A stretch of 64,000 nucleotides of DNA. Origin: Lagopus muta (Eukaryota; Chordata; Aves; Galliformes; Phasianidae). The DNA is taken from the NCBI RefSeq assembly GCF_023343835.1, contig NC_064433.1, positions 185,211,777-185,275,776 of the forward strand. The letters run 5' to 3'. Positions 23,401-35,803 of this stretch are shown here, piece by piece; within the stretch, counting starts at the first letter, position 1, and each line of letters starts with the position of its first letter. The notes under the pieces are model-generated. The model worked only from the letters and a program-made list of their open reading frames with translations. It did not search any database and was not told where the DNA came from. Made by a program: the position numbers and the translations under genes.

Positions 23401-26400
23401 CTTTGTCATCTTAACACTAGATGTAGAAGAAAAAGATCTAAATCTAGACTTTTTATAATGGCTCATATACTCATTTTAGTGAAAACATTCTGCTTTAATT
23501 TGATGGGTAGTCAGCAATGGTATGATTATTGTGTTGAACTTAACAGCTTTACAGGCTTCAGAACACTTGGCAGCTGTGTCAAAACCTAAAGTCAACAGTA
23601 TTCAGCTGACTGTTTTTACTGGAAGAGCCTATGAGGAGAACACTCAGCAGACTGAGAAACTATCTTAGATTGAAAAAGTTTTGTTTTTTTTTCAAAAAAG
23701 GAGAGAGGAAAATGTGTATTTGGGAAGTTAGAAGTGATATTTAGGAAGAACCCAATGCTTGTGTTTGGTCTGGTATAGTCTTTTCATAGTTTGCATAATC
23801 CAGCTGATTTCCCTCCTGAGACTTTGAAATTTCCAGTTTCCAAATGCTGCACACTCACCTGACTTGCAGTATTGATGTAAAGTAAAAAAGATTGGGTGCG
23901 ATCTGATCATATACAGTATATTTAACTGTCAAAGGGATTTGGAGCCAAAGATTCATGGGCTTTGGGTTCCAGTTGGCCTGAAGTGTCTAGATAGTCAGTT
24001 TACAGAACATAGTGAACTTTTTGGAGTGTCTAACAGTTCAGCTCTATGAGTTTACATAAAAATTTCATTTCTGAAATGCCTCAGCATTATAAGAAGAGCC
24101 TTCCTGCTTTTTCTTCTGTGTAAGTTTAATTTTTCTGTGAGTCTCCTATACATTTCTTGAAATCTGTTCTATAAGATCAAGATAAATAGAAAATTTTAGA
24201 AGAATCTAGATGTAAAACGGATGAATGAATGACTGAATAAATAGATAAATTCAGAACAGTCCATGTGAAACATTACAATAACAATTTCTGTTTTCTGTGT
24301 TAACCAGCCAGTTTAATCATTGGCACAGGATGAAAACCTCAATAATGAAATAATCTCAGGCTTGATTTCACAATCCAGCATTGCATAACATCTATGGATT
24401 TCAGTGCTTCAACCACTAAATCTTCATATGAAAAACAGCCAAGGGGTAAATGATATTTGCTTACTTAGCTGTGATAAGAACTGATCCCAAAACCCAAGTT
24501 AATAGAAATCTGAGGCTTTGACATGGTATTAAGAAGACTGCAGTGTTTTCTCATGGAGGGCAATAGGTTATCAGTCTTTGCAACCGGAGAAGTCCTTTAG
24601 TCCATTCCATGTAAATATAGTTACCAGGGGTACATTCCAGCTGCTCTTTTAATATTTCGCCTACTTTAAATATACACAATTGAAAATTTAAATGCAAGAT
24701 TATCATTTAATTTTTCCTCTCTTGCTACTGGAAAACACTGCTGTAAGCATTTCTGGTCAGAGTTCAGCATTCCTCTCCAGAGATACAGATATATCACCGC
24801 TTTATTTACTAACTCCTGCAGTAGAGACTAATTTGGTGACCATAGCAAAAAATCCTCAGAGGTCATTGGTCCAGATCCATAATTTTTAAGTCTACTAGAA
24901 GAAAGAGTAAAACACTCCGAGAAGCGTAACGATGAAACCCCAATAAAAATCAAAGATACTCATTATTTATCTCAAAAAAAAAAAAAAAAAAAAATCGTAT
25001 TTATACTGATGTATTGCAGTGGTGTAAGTAGTTGTATATTATCTGCTGACTGCTGCTGAAGTATGTTCTGCCAGAAACGAATGCTTCTTTTATCACCAGT
25101 TTCCACTCAGTAACTGACCTTTAGTTCCTGTGGGAATAATTAGGATCACTGACGAGAGTTATTCATATTTTCAGACTCCTATGAATAACATGATGATGCG
25201 ATTTCCTAACTAGATGCAACCCAGTAGCCTTTGCTCATTCACAAAAGGATTGCTGATAATGATTAAATATACTTTCATAAGTTTGCTTTTATTTTAAACA
25301 AGGCTCAATGTGCTCTCTGTGTTACAGTGGTTACTTGACTCTCCATAAGCCCCTAGATGCCCAGGTTAAAGGGGGATCAGTCATTAAAGATGAACGACGG
25401 GTACAGAAAGAATAGACTCAGTTTATCTGCCCCTTTTTGAAAATAAATATCCTTCTGCACGCTCACGTCAATTGATTCTCTGTTGGAAGTCCCAGTGTAG
25501 CTGTTCCTGACCATAAAATACCTGGCAGAGGACAGATCTTTTACATTAGGTTCCATTGCAGGTACTAGGCAATAACTTCTCTCAATGATACAGTCCCAGA
25601 GGAGATGAGTAACTGCTTCTTTTAGTATTATTATACATTAAATGAGCTGTTAATTTTCCACCCTATTTAAAATTCATATGTTTTATAGCAATGATATTCG
25701 ACATCTCACCTTTGCAGTAAAAATAGCTTGGTGGCAATTCCTCAGTTAATATTAAGATGCTGTTTCAAACTCCTTGCATTGTTAAATAATCCTCATATTT
25801 TTTTCCTCTGGTTTTCCCCATGTGTCCCTTTCCTCTGAAGTCCTTCCAGCCTGATACATCCCAAACCTCTATGCAATATATAAGGCTAATTTTACTCAGG
25901 AAGTACTTGACTGCTTTAGTGGAACCAGTTAGAAACATGTAGATGCATTTGTGCCTGCATAGATGTCTGCATGGACATATTATGATGCTGACACCTTTGC
26001 TGTAACAATCTTTCATTACAATATTGGTCTTGTGTGTCTCTCCTGCCATGTATCTACTGCTAACTTTAATAAATTTCTAAAGCCACTGGAACTCTGCCAC
26101 CTCATGAGAGTAAGGCAATAATGCAGCTATGAAAACAAAGCTTTTTAGACAGAACTTGAGAAATGATCTCTTAATTTGAAGTGTTTATTCATTTCTGCAG
26201 TTTAACTTTAGCTTTCACAGTTCCTCGTCACAGTGGTTGTAAAGTTCTGTACTCTTATTTTAACCAATACTGCAATGGCTTCAGCTAAATTAAGCTTTTG
26301 ACTTTGTTGCCCCAAGCAATGGCTCCTGAGCCCTATGAAACATCACATTGTCAAGCTGCTCAAAGATGTAGAAAGTGAGATGGAAGTCAGCTGTTGAAAG

Positions 26401-28149
26401 AGTGGATGAAGCAGCCCAAACCATTTTACTTCTCTCCTGGAAATCTCAGCAGTGCATTGACGAATACAGATGATTAAACTTGTGAGGATATCTCACTACA
26501 ACCCCTGAATGGGAAGATGTCGCCACCTTTGAATTCCTGGGCCATCCGGAATTCGATATATACCTTTGTCATCAGATCATGGAGAGCCTTCCTCTTTCTG
26601 AGTCAGAACACTCACATCATTTTTCTAATTTTTTTATGAAACTAAAACTGGGATTTATCTTTAATGTCCCATGTTTACACAGAAAAAGTGTGGCTTTGTG
26701 TTACAGAAGAGTTACTGTGTGTCACACACTGCCATGACAGGCAGATTGTTTGAACGGTCCTATGACTACACTATTTATGTGTGCCATACACAATGAACCA
26801 AATAATAAAGAAGTAAAGCATAGACACAGTCTTAATCAGCAGAACCACTTGATTTTAGAGAAAATCATTAAGAACTGGTGTCCTTGGGGGCATTACATTT
26901 GCTTTTAGGGCTGAACATAGAGGACTATGCATAGTGTCAGCACTGCTTAAACTACTTGTTCTGCTTGCTTATCCACACAGTTAAATGTGCTGATAAACTT
27001 CTTCCTTGCTCACTTTTATCCCAAACTGTCTCTTCAGAATTGAACCCGGAAAGCCTGATATATTGAACAGTCAGTGCAACTGGGAACCTACTCCTATAAT
27101 TGACAGTATTGTCACTGAAGAGAACAATGTATGAAGGACACTGAAGAACAATGTATGTACCTAGAGGGACAGTCTATCACATGGAAGAAGAATGTAATCA
27201 TCCAGTTTACAATTAATGGGATGCCAACTGCAGCCATCCCTTCAATGCCAAGCTGTGCTTCTTTACTGATGGTAAATGGCAGGGTCTTGGTTTATGTCAT
27301 GTCTAAAAGAAGCTACCATGTGTTTGTCATGTAAAAGGCACAACCTTGGCTTTAGGTCTTAGGGCTGATGTCCTGTCTCTGTATATGATTAATGTGCTTT
27401 ATAAATAGTATTTTGGCCACAGAAACCATCTAGGAAAAGGAGAGTGACTGGCAAAAAAAGGTTCTAAAGCGTATTAATTAGAGAATGCAACTGACTGAAA
27501 TTTGAGAACAGTTTTTGCATTTTCCTGTGAGTGTTTGGGCTTCTTTTTCATGCATTTGAAGGTTCAGTTAAAAAAATTCAGGAATAAAAATGAAGGCATT
27601 CAACAATCTATGGATGTAGAGTTCCATGGGAATAAGTTGTTTCAGTCTTACATATTTTTTGAGCTTTGTTCCAAGTAAATTAAAAAACATGCCTTTGAGC
27701 ATGTTCATTACTTTGTATACCACTTGTTGTGGAATGGTCACTCACTGATCTGTCAAAAAAAAACCAGAAGTGGATTATGATTTGGCCAGATGGCTTGCAA
27801 AGATTACCTTTAACTGTTAGATGTCAAGAAGAAAAAAGTGGGATTGAATTTGTCAAATGCTTATTGTAACTCACATTTAACTCACAGAATGAAGTCCAAG
27901 ACACTTGTCTCAACTGACTTAAGTAGCAGTGCTTTCTGAACTGAGTCTAGAAAATGTCTCTTTTCTAGCCACTCCTCTTCAGCTGTCAACATCTAGAGGA
28001 ACAATTGTTACTGCTGTCAGAACTGACACAAAATGTCAGCCACAGTCCTGGATCAACTTCTCTTTGGGTGTCTTGCAAACTGCTCTTGCTAGCAACAATC
28101 CATACTCTTATTTCATAAGTCATAGTTCTTGCTGGTTGTGTTCTAGCTT
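23401..28149. other. Long unique AT-rich stretch, no gene recognised
   Basis: It includes an A run at 24974-24994 preceded by AATAAA (listed separately). A stop-to-stop frame at 26486-26737 and frames at 25765-26049, 27131-27334 and 27929-28252 have no domain I recognise. No repeat family was identified. Confidence 0.5.
24942..24994 (+). other. AATAAA followed by A-run: possible retrocopy 3' end
   Basis: AATAAA at 24942-24947 is followed 26 bases later by an uninterrupted A run at 24974-24994. This arrangement is what a reverse-transcribed polyadenylated RNA leaves behind. A 65-codon frame (24692-24889) lies upstream but matches nothing I know. The alternative is chance proximity of a common hexamer to an A-tract. 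Confidence 0.3.
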
Positions 28150-28211
28150 TATTTATTTTATTTTATTTTATTTTATTTTATTTTATTTTATTTTATTTTA
28201 TTTTATTTATT
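28150..28211. repeat. (TTTTA)n microsatellite
   Basis: About 11 pentamer units of TTTTA, bordered by TTTA variants. Confidence 0.97.
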
Positions 28212-28937
28212 CCTCATTATTGATGTTTTTCTTGATTTATGGGCCTTATTAACTGCTTTTCTAATATAGAGAATAAGCTGCATTACATATATAAATTCTT
28301 TGAACTCTGCAAAATGTGAGGATAGGAACTGGAGCATTTACCTGGAAAATCTTAGATTGCCAATGCATTGCTCTGAGAGGCGGTGAGCACAATGAGGAAA
28401 TGAAAGCAGAATCTGTGCTTTGCTCAGCACACATTAAAGGCATTGTTCTCTTACTGTCTGAGCTCTTCACTAATGCTCTTTTACATTCTAAAACTGCATT
28501 TGTGAAAGAGCAGGAATCTGACAGAGTCAGACACCCTTCAGGTGAGCCTTAATGCAAACCCACAACAGGTGGTACAGCTTGCATGGGACATGGATAACAT
28601 GGATCCTTGAAAAGTTTAGCCAAACCAGAAGAATCAGTGAATGCTACCAGAGACAGCAAAATTTGTTTCCTTTGCTAGTTTTCCTTTTAGGATAAGTTAT
28701 GCCAAAATGTGGTTTGACCACATGTGGCCAGCAAATCTTTACTTCTTGTTAGAAAACGACCTGGATATGAAGCATCTTTCTGTTTACTCTTGCAGTTGGT
28801 GCTTGGAAACTGGACATCCAGATGTGGGGGCAGGTAGAGAAGGGTGAGCCAATCCCTGGGATCGAGACCTCAGCTCAGCATAGCAAAACATACGTTCCCA
28901 CAAGTAAAACATGATTCTATGTAAACACTACCTGAAT
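28212..28937. other. Unique sequence, nothing firmly recognised
   Basis: Frames at 28261-28470 (-), 28316-28552 (+) and 28641-28847 (+) have no domain. A GTGAGC donor-like site at 28541 lacks a strong paired acceptor. Confidence 0.45.
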
Positions 28938-29674
28938 GAGCAGTTGTAGAGTCCTACACCTGGAAAGGAATAACTGCATGCATCAATCCAGGTTAGGAGC
29001 TGACCTGTTGGAGAGTAGCTCTGATAGGGATAGGGACAACAGGTTGGCCACTGAGCCAGCAGGGTGCCCTTGTGGCTGAGAAAGCTGATGGTATCCTGGG
29101 ATGCATCAACAAGAGAGTAGCCAGCAGGTTGAGGGTGGTGATCCTCCATCTCTACTCTGCCCTGGTGATGTCATATGTGGAATACTGTGTCCAGTTCTGG
29201 GCTCCCCAGTTCAAAAAAGGCAGGGATCTTCTAGAAAGAGTCCAGTGGAGGATGACAAAGACGAGTAAGGACCTGGAACCTATCTCATAGGAAAAAAAGG
29301 CTGAGAGACCAGGGACTCTTCAGCCTGTAGAAGACTGAGAGGTTTATAAATATCTAAATCGCAGGAGTCAAATGAATGGGGCTGTGTACTTTTCAGTGCT
29401 GTGCTGCAGCAGGACAAAGGACAATGGGCACAAACTGGAACACGGGAAGTTCCATACAAACACAAGGAACAACTTATTTATTGTGAGTGTGACAGAGCAC
29501 TGGCACAGGCTGTCCAGAGAAGTTTTGGAGTCTCTTTCTATGGAGATTTTCAAGACTCATCTGGATGCCCACCTGTCTGACCTGCTGTAGGGAGCCTACT
29601 TGAGTCAAGAAGTGGACTTGATCTCCACAAGTTCCTTTGAACCTCTATGATTCTGTGATTCTGTGTAATTCTGT
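28938..29674 (+). mobile_element. CR1 LINE 3' region, about 740 bp, plus strand
   Basis: It starts in the end of ORF2: 'ADGILGCINKRVASRLR', 'YSALVMSYVEYCVQFWAPQF' and 'ERVQWRMTKTSKDLEPIS' are readable at 29072-29290. It continues through 'gccagggactcttcagcctg'-like sequence and the 3' UTR ('tggcacaggctgtccagaga', 'atggagattttcaagactca', 'ctggatgcccacctgtctga'), ending in octamers 'atgattctgtgattctgtgt' at 29647-29674. It is 5'-truncated. Minus-strand frames at 28928-29553 are shadows. Confidence 0.95.
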
Positions 29675-29809
29675 AATGCAAAATGTGACTGATGTAAAAA
29701 AAGGGTTAAAAAAAGGATTATCTCATGTATTCTAATGACAACCTTAAGCTATCATGTCAGTCTTATGAGGTCATAACTGTATCCTCAAATCCACATACTG
29801 TGAGGCCAG

Positions 29810-29813
<4 letters not shown>

Positions 29814-29847
<34 letters not shown>
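29814..29847. repeat. Poly(T) run, 34 bases
   Basis: An uninterrupted T34, the longest homopolymer in the window. No poly(A) signal is found on the minus strand in the preceding 30 bases, so retrocopy origin is not supported. Confidence 0.95.
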
Positions 29848-29850
<3 letters not shown>

Positions 29851-31586
29851 GCAAATCATATATGAGCATAATTACCAAGTTGTTTCTTTTTGTTTCTTTT
29901 CAGCTTGGATAGAATAGCAGATCCACAACTTGTTAAGTGTAGTGGAAGTTTCTCCACAGGTTTCTATGGCTGCCATACGTGCTGAGCTGTGTGCTCACCT
30001 TACTTAACGTTCTGGTAATTTAGAAGTAAATATTCAAATGTAAATGGAAGCTAAAACCCAGCATAAATTGTTACAAGACATATCTCAGCCTCTTCCTGAA
30101 GCTCTGAGTACGTTAAAACAGGATATAAATGCATATAAAAACTGCTTCTGGAATTTGACAAATTCTTTTTGCCACTGAGAGAAAACCAGGTGCATTTCAG
30201 ACAAATGAGTAAATAGCTTTAATTGCCCAAGATAGTAAAGCAACTGTAGGACCACTTCATTCAGCCCTTGTACAGCAATCTGGGGGCTTTGTCCTTCTTG
30301 CTCTCAGCTCTGTGCACAGAAAGCAAAAGGCTAGAGTTTCATCTGGAGATGCTTTAGCAGCACTTAGGTGAGGCACCTGAGATGAGCCCAGTGGAGCAAC
30401 TGCTGTAAACTTCAGAGAGTGAGAGGAGAGTCAGAGCCATTCGTGCTGGCTAACTCAAGTTTGCTGGCAGACGTTCATTACACACATATTTTATAAATAC
30501 GTATAAAATCAGAGTTTACACAATTTATATATCTCACCTTAAATTAAACACGTACAAATCATAGGTCAAGCTCACAAGAGGTACCACTGAAGTCAGCGGA
30601 ATAAAAGCTGGGATACATAGACTTTTAAAATTTCCTTCTGCTTTGTCCTAGTTGGATGCTGCTCAGAATAAAATTTGCTGCGGCAAGAATAGTTAGGTGA
30701 GTAATGAGTGCTCTCCTAAGGAAAAGATTTGAGAATGGGCTGCTTGAATCAATAGCGGAGCAATCTCTGGCTTTCTGAGTGTATAACCAGAGAACAAACA
30801 AAGCAACAATGATTTCTCATCCACAGCATTTTTGTTTTTTGTGTTTTGTTTTTTTTTTCTTTTTTCTTTTGGAGAAAGGAGTACGCAGACTCAAAGAACC
30901 TTTAGCCAACAGCAACAAAACACTTTGTGCCAGACCGCTGTTGCTTGTATTATAATATCACATAGGCTTGAGCCGCGTTTCTTGTGTTCAGTGCTTTTTG
31001 TTTGTGCATTGTTAGGTTTGGCTGGCCGCAGTATGAACGTACTCAGGGTTGGCAGGTTCTTCCACTGCTTTTAGAGTGTATTCAATATTCATTTTTACAA
31101 AGAAATGATTTTTTTTTTTTTTTGGCTCTGCTTTATATATAAAGGCCAGAGAAGAAAAAAACTGTGAGCAAACTACTACCAAGATTTCTTTGCACCTATA
31201 GTTACAGTATAAAATGAATGAGAGTAATTAGAGGCTCACAGCCTCATAGCTCTGGTGAGGATAACCCAGCCAGTTCTATGAAAAGAATATTGAAAAATCC
31301 AACTTTTTCAGAAAATCATTCATCTTTGAGTGGAAAGGGGTTTCAACTGGCAGAAATCAACACCATTTCACTGATCTCAGAGGAATTTTTCTGTCTTATA
31401 AGGTTTACAGCTGAACACCATCCAGATCTTAGATTTCTCTCATCATTTTTTCCATGAGAAAGGGAAACGGAATTATCCCATTGCATTGAAGAAAGCAACA
31501 ATAAGAGAAGAGCAACAAATCCTCAGCTGTCTTTTCCCTAATCACCTACATCACAGGTGTGTTGTCTTATGTTTCTTTTACCTCAG

Positions 31587-31637
31587 ATATGCCTGAAACC
31601 CTGAGCATAACATTTGAAGCACCCCTGGAACACAGAG
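31587..31637 (+). other. Candidate 51-bp exon, unassigned gene
   Basis: A pyrimidine-rich acceptor (ttatgtttcttttacctcag, 31567-31586) with a possible CTAAT branch sequence at 31538-31544 is followed by 51 bases and a near-consensus donor (AGAG|gtaagc, GT at 31638-31639). One of three frames is open through the exon and begins with an ATG at 31589 (MPETLSITFEAPLEHR). The length is a multiple of three with 1-1 phase, so inclusion would not shift a frame. I do not recognise the peptide. Chance pairing of good splice sites is common in 64 kb, so this is only a candidate. Confidence 0.25.
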
Positions 31638-32385
31638 GTAAGCACTTTTCATAATTTGAGATAGAGCTAAGAAGTGAGAAGTAACTCACACATTTCAGTG
31701 GGTTCAACCTCCCTGCAGAGCACCTGCCTTGAAATATGAAAAGGTCTGCACTTCCTGGTTTGTTATCCTTTACAAAGTTTCTTCACTAATAGGTTGTACC
31801 ATCTGTTGGGCAATTTGCCTAGATGTCATCTTGCCAGCAGCACTCCTGTATTTAGTCATGTTGCAATATGTACGAATAGAGCAGATAGACACCTGTCTCC
31901 TTTTTCCCTGTGTTTGATGGAGTGGGGAGGAAGAGCTCTGAGTGTTTTTCTCCTTTCTAATAATTTCAGTGCTTTCTTTTTTTTTTCCTTTTGATTCGTC
32001 TGTGTAAAACACAGAGAAGGTTTTGATCCTGAACATCTAAGCAGATGTTTAAAAAGTATTTTTTTTCTTTCTGAACTTTTCTTTCTTTGGGAGAAAAGAG
32101 GATGATAACTGGATTTTTAAATGCACTTTCTTTCACTTAAAGCCATATACTCAAAGTCAATATACTCAGATAAATTTCTGATTCAATGCTATTCCTTCTA
32201 AGGCTTTTTTTTTTTTCTTCTGGAAAGTTTAAGTTTCCATTTGATGCCTCCTCTATGTCCAATCAGATTTCTCTAAAATCAGAAGGATCATTTAAGCTGA
32301 CCTCACAGACAATAAGACAACAGAGGTTTCTCGTATTCAGTCACAGCTTTTGAAGTTACATATATCAGAAATCATAAAGTCATGT

Positions 32386-32760
32386 AATCACAGAATCGTC
32401 AAGTTTGGAAAAGGTCCCTAAAATAATTTAGTCCAATTGTCAGCCCACCCCCATCATGCCCACTCATCAGTCCCTCAGTGCTACATCTTTATGGATCTTG
32501 AATACCTCCAGGGATGGTGACTGCTCCACCTCCCTGGGCAGCCTCTGCCAGTGCATCACCACACTTCTGAAGAAGAATTATTTTCCATCTATTCAGTCCG
32601 AACCTCCCCTGCTGCAACTTGAGGCCTATCCCTGTCATCCTACTGCTGTTACCTGGGAGAAGAGGCTGACTCCTGCATCACCACAACCTTCTTTCAGGTA
32701 GTTGTGGAGAGTGATAAGGTCTCTCCTGACCCTCCTCTTCTCCAGACTAAACAATCCCAA
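32386..32760 (-). mobile_element. CR1 LINE 3'-end fragment
   Basis: Inverted tail 'aatcacagaatcgtcaagtt', then 'catcatgcccactcatcagt', 'tccctgggcagcctctgcca', 'cctcccctgctgcaacttga', 'gttacctgggagaagaggct' and 'cctcctcttctccagactaa'. Same subfamily as 7902 and 35804. Confidence 0.95.
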
Positions 32761-33677
32761 AATGATCCCTGATTCAGTGAAGCCCTAAACACATGGGACT
32801 GTCTGTCGCCATGCATTTGCCATGCATCTTTGGGACCTGTGATGTTAACGTTCTCTGGAGGGTAATCCAGTAAGCACTTTCAGGTAAACAGTAACCTACC
32901 CTAAAGGACTCAATACCTCCAAATGTTAACACTGCAGGTTTACCATTCCCGCAGCGACATTCTCCACTTGTGTCCTTGATGACTGTAGCTTCCAACAGCT
33001 ACCTGCAAAGGCCCTTAATCATAAATGGGGAGAAGGTGCTACATACACGCAGCAGGACAAAATTAAGGGCTTGTTGGTAGAACATCACCTGTTGTTTTTC
33101 TGGATGGTTTTTATCACACTGTGTTGCTTTCATCTGGAAGAGGCTAAAAAAAATCATTTAAATAACCCATTATAAATAAAACCTGGAATTAGTAGGGTGA
33201 AACAATAATACAGCAGGACTCTCAGGTTACTGTAAGAAGAAGCCGGAAAGACAGAAATAATATAAGAGAAAATTGGGGCAGATATAAAACAGAGGAGAAC
33301 ATGTTATTCTAATTATGTTTTTGAGAAGTCCCTCTTTCTTTATTCCGTAGCTCAGGTTTCAGCTAGCAAGCATAATTTTTTATTTTCTGTATTGATTCTT
33401 CTTTAGAAATATAATTGGCTTAGGTGACTGTGAGATGATTTGATTCCCTCTTTGGTTTGCAAGTTCTTCCTTTTCATTCATTGACTTATCCTCTGCTTGC
33501 TTCATCTACAGTAAATCCAGGTCAGTGGGTTTACACAGAGAAGTTTTAGTTTTTTGAACTGGATCCACGACGCATTTGATGTGATCTTACTTGAAGGACC
33601 TGTGGGGGGTTCAGACTGTCAAGACTGTTCAGACTATCCCTGATGGATAGAGTGAGGAAACATCTAATCTGCATCTG
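32761..33677. other. Unique sequence between CR1 fragments
   Basis: A minus-strand frame at 32774-32995 has no recognisable domain, and nothing else is supported. Confidence 0.5.
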
Positions 33678-33930
33678 AATCATAGAATCATAGAACTATA
33701 GAATCATTTGAGTTGGAAGAAACCCTTAAAGATCATCTAGTTCATCTCTCCTGCAATGAACAGGAACACCTACAGCTAGATCGGGTGCTCAGAGCCCTGT
33801 CCAGCTTGACCATGAGTGTGTCCAGGGACAGAGCTTCTACTACATCTCTTGGGGACATGTTCCAATGCTTCACTAAACTTACAATAAAACTTCCTTATAT
33901 CCAATCTAATCTCCCCTCTTCCAGTCTGAA
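33678..33930 (-). mobile_element. CR1 LINE 3'-end fragment
   Basis: Inverted octamers 'aatcatagaatcatagaact', then 'atttgagttggaagaaaccc', 'aatgaacaggaacacctaca', 'ggtgctcagagccctgtcca' and 'cttatatccaatctaatctc'. Its 3' UTR type matches 1207, 4125, 18195 and 44492. Confidence 0.94.
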
Positions 33931-34149
33931 AAATTTGAAGAGTTCTGGTTTGGCTTCTTCTGCAAGTTCCTATCCTGCCTACACCAAAACTGCTCTTTGT
34001 GTGAACAACATGCTGAGAAAATTTGGATATTTGCTTCAGAACCACATCATGGATACAAATGAAAGCACGGCTATGGCAAACTGAGCTTGAGGAAAGATGT
34101 GGAGAACCCACACAGCAAAGTGAGGCTTTATCTCAACAGTGTATCCATT

Positions 34150-34240
34150 GAATCATAGGATATTAAAGGTTGGAAAAAACTACTAAGGTCAGCTAGTCCA
34201 ACCATCAGCCCATCAGCACCTCACCCACTAAAGCATGTCC
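34150..34240 (-). mobile_element. CR1 LINE short 3'-end fragment
   Basis: Only about 90 bp: 'gaatcataggatattaaagg', 'ttggaaaaaactactaaggt', 'agtccaaccatcagcccatc' and 'cacccactaaagcatgtcc'. It is severely 5'-truncated and belongs to the 'attaaggttggaaaagacca' subfamily. Confidence 0.88.
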
Positions 34241-35803
34241 ATATTGATAAGACAGTTTTCAATTGTTCACAGGGAGCTTACCTTCTTTTCTGGCCACCTC
34301 TGTATCTGACTGAGTGAAGGAAACATAAAAACCTGGGAACCTCTCCTTCACCTGGAAAGCATTCTGGTGATTTCCCGAGAATGCGAGGTATACTCTTTTT
34401 AGCAGAACTAGAAGGGAATAAGCACCCTGTATAAGGCAACAGTTTCAGTTAGAAGATGAAAGCAAGGAGGGGAAAAAATGAGCTATTAAAGCAATCCAGT
34501 CTTCGGCCTCATAATACAAGGTTTTGTAAGTGGCACAGTTGTGCCTGCAGTGAGACTCAGCAGCACTGCTGAGTGTTTCCTGATAGCACATTTGCATGGC
34601 ACTCAGGATAATTGTGCCAACTGCTCTTTCATCCACTCCCTCATCACTCCTCCAGTTCTTTAAGAAACAGTGTGAGGTATAGATTTCATATACATTGCAT
34701 GCTCCCAGTCTTGAGTATCGAGATGCTTCAGGAGGAAAGTGCAGTGTTTGTGGCTGATCTTTCACAGCACTGTATGCAATATGGTTGGCAACTCGTGTTT
34801 GGCTTAAATCTTGATGGGCTACGAGAGTTGCAACACAAAGTCATTTCTCCTTCAGTCCCTATAGGCGTACCAAATGTGTCACACTCTTTCAAAAGTCACT
34901 GAAGTTACAAAACTCATTACATTCTAGTTTAATTATATCTTCTTTTTTTTTTTTTCTTTTTTTTTTTTTTCCTCCTTTTTCTTCACTAGGTAACAATTAT
35001 CAGTGAATATATATATTCAAGAGAATCTGCATTTTCTTCCTAGTCTGAATTCTAATATGCAATTTCATTAAAATTAGTCTGTTACCAAGAGAATATTCCA
35101 ATAAAAGCTGGTAATAATGAAATAATTCTGTTTGGATTTAGTATAATTCCAAATTAAATGCATTAAGGTTCCAGCCATAATCTCTTTCCCACTTTGATAT
35201 TTTTCCTTTCTTCCTTTTTTTTTTTTTTTTCTTTTTCTTTTTTGCCTGCTCTTCAATAGCACAACTCACAATTCATGAAGGTAAAATCTTTTCAGTGTCT
35301 TCCAGAGATAACGTGCATGACTGCAACTGGCTTCCTGAAAATGTGCTCTTCTTTTGAACATGGCTGCACTTAGGCTGTGTGTAAATTTTGAGATCAACCT
35401 GAGTCTGCTGAAATGCAGTTGTTTTAGAAGTGAGACAGCAATAATGGGCAGAAAACTAAGCCAGAAAGTAGCTGCTTGTGATGTTTAGCAGGATAAAATT
35501 GTCCATGGTAAAATTTGGTTGGAATGCAGTGATAAACTACACCATTACTTATGAAGAATGGCTATGTTAAGGCCAGGACCTTTCAGAAGTTTTGTTTTAG
35601 GATTCACTGAACAGGAAGACACTCAAATGTCATTAGGATTAGCTCAAGGCAAAGGACAGTATCACTTGAACAGTAAATCACTTCCTTAGATTTTGTTGTT
35701 GCTGTTGTTTTGTTTTTAAGTTCCACTCCAAAAACCCTCATTAATTTGCTTCTTTTTTTCTCAGGTTGTTAGAAGGCAGGATCTTGAAACTTAATTCTCC
35801 AGT
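34241..35803. other. Unique sequence with two T-rich tracts
   Basis: T-rich, C-interrupted tracts lie at 34938-34985 and 35205-35245. The opposite-strand frames at 34445-34765 (-) and 34612-34902 (+) overlap each other and have no domain. Confidence 0.5.
34938..35245. repeat. Pair of T-rich (TTTTTC)n low-complexity tracts
   Basis: Two tracts, 34938-34985 and 35205-35245, each consist of long T runs with single C interruptions, separated by about 220 bp of AT-rich unique sequence. Confidence 0.85.

Larger units (their letters stand above)
29675..32385. other. Unique AT-rich stretch with homopolymer runs and one candidate exon
   Basis: It contains T34 at 29814-29847 and T-rich tracts near 30833-30868, 31109-31123 and 31977-31986. 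A candidate exon at 31587-31637 is listed separately. No repeat family or domain was recognised elsewhere. Confidence 0.5.

Noticed and set aside
22744..23589. Plus-strand frames of up to 177 codons
   Set aside because: They are antisense to the CR1 RT region, whose real frame on the minus strand shows the FADD motif.
26486..26737. 84-codon stop-to-stop frame with a protein-like beginning
   Set aside because: Frames of this length occur by chance in AT-rich DNA of this size. No domain, no splice context and no recognisable relative.
29814..29847. T34 as a minus-strand retrocopy tail
   Set aside because: No poly(A) signal at the right distance on that strand and no recognisable body.
34282..34309. 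Possible 28-bp minus-strand micro-exon between gtttccttcactcag and gtaagct
   Set aside because: It is too short to judge and has no frame partner; such pairs are expected by chance in 64 kb.
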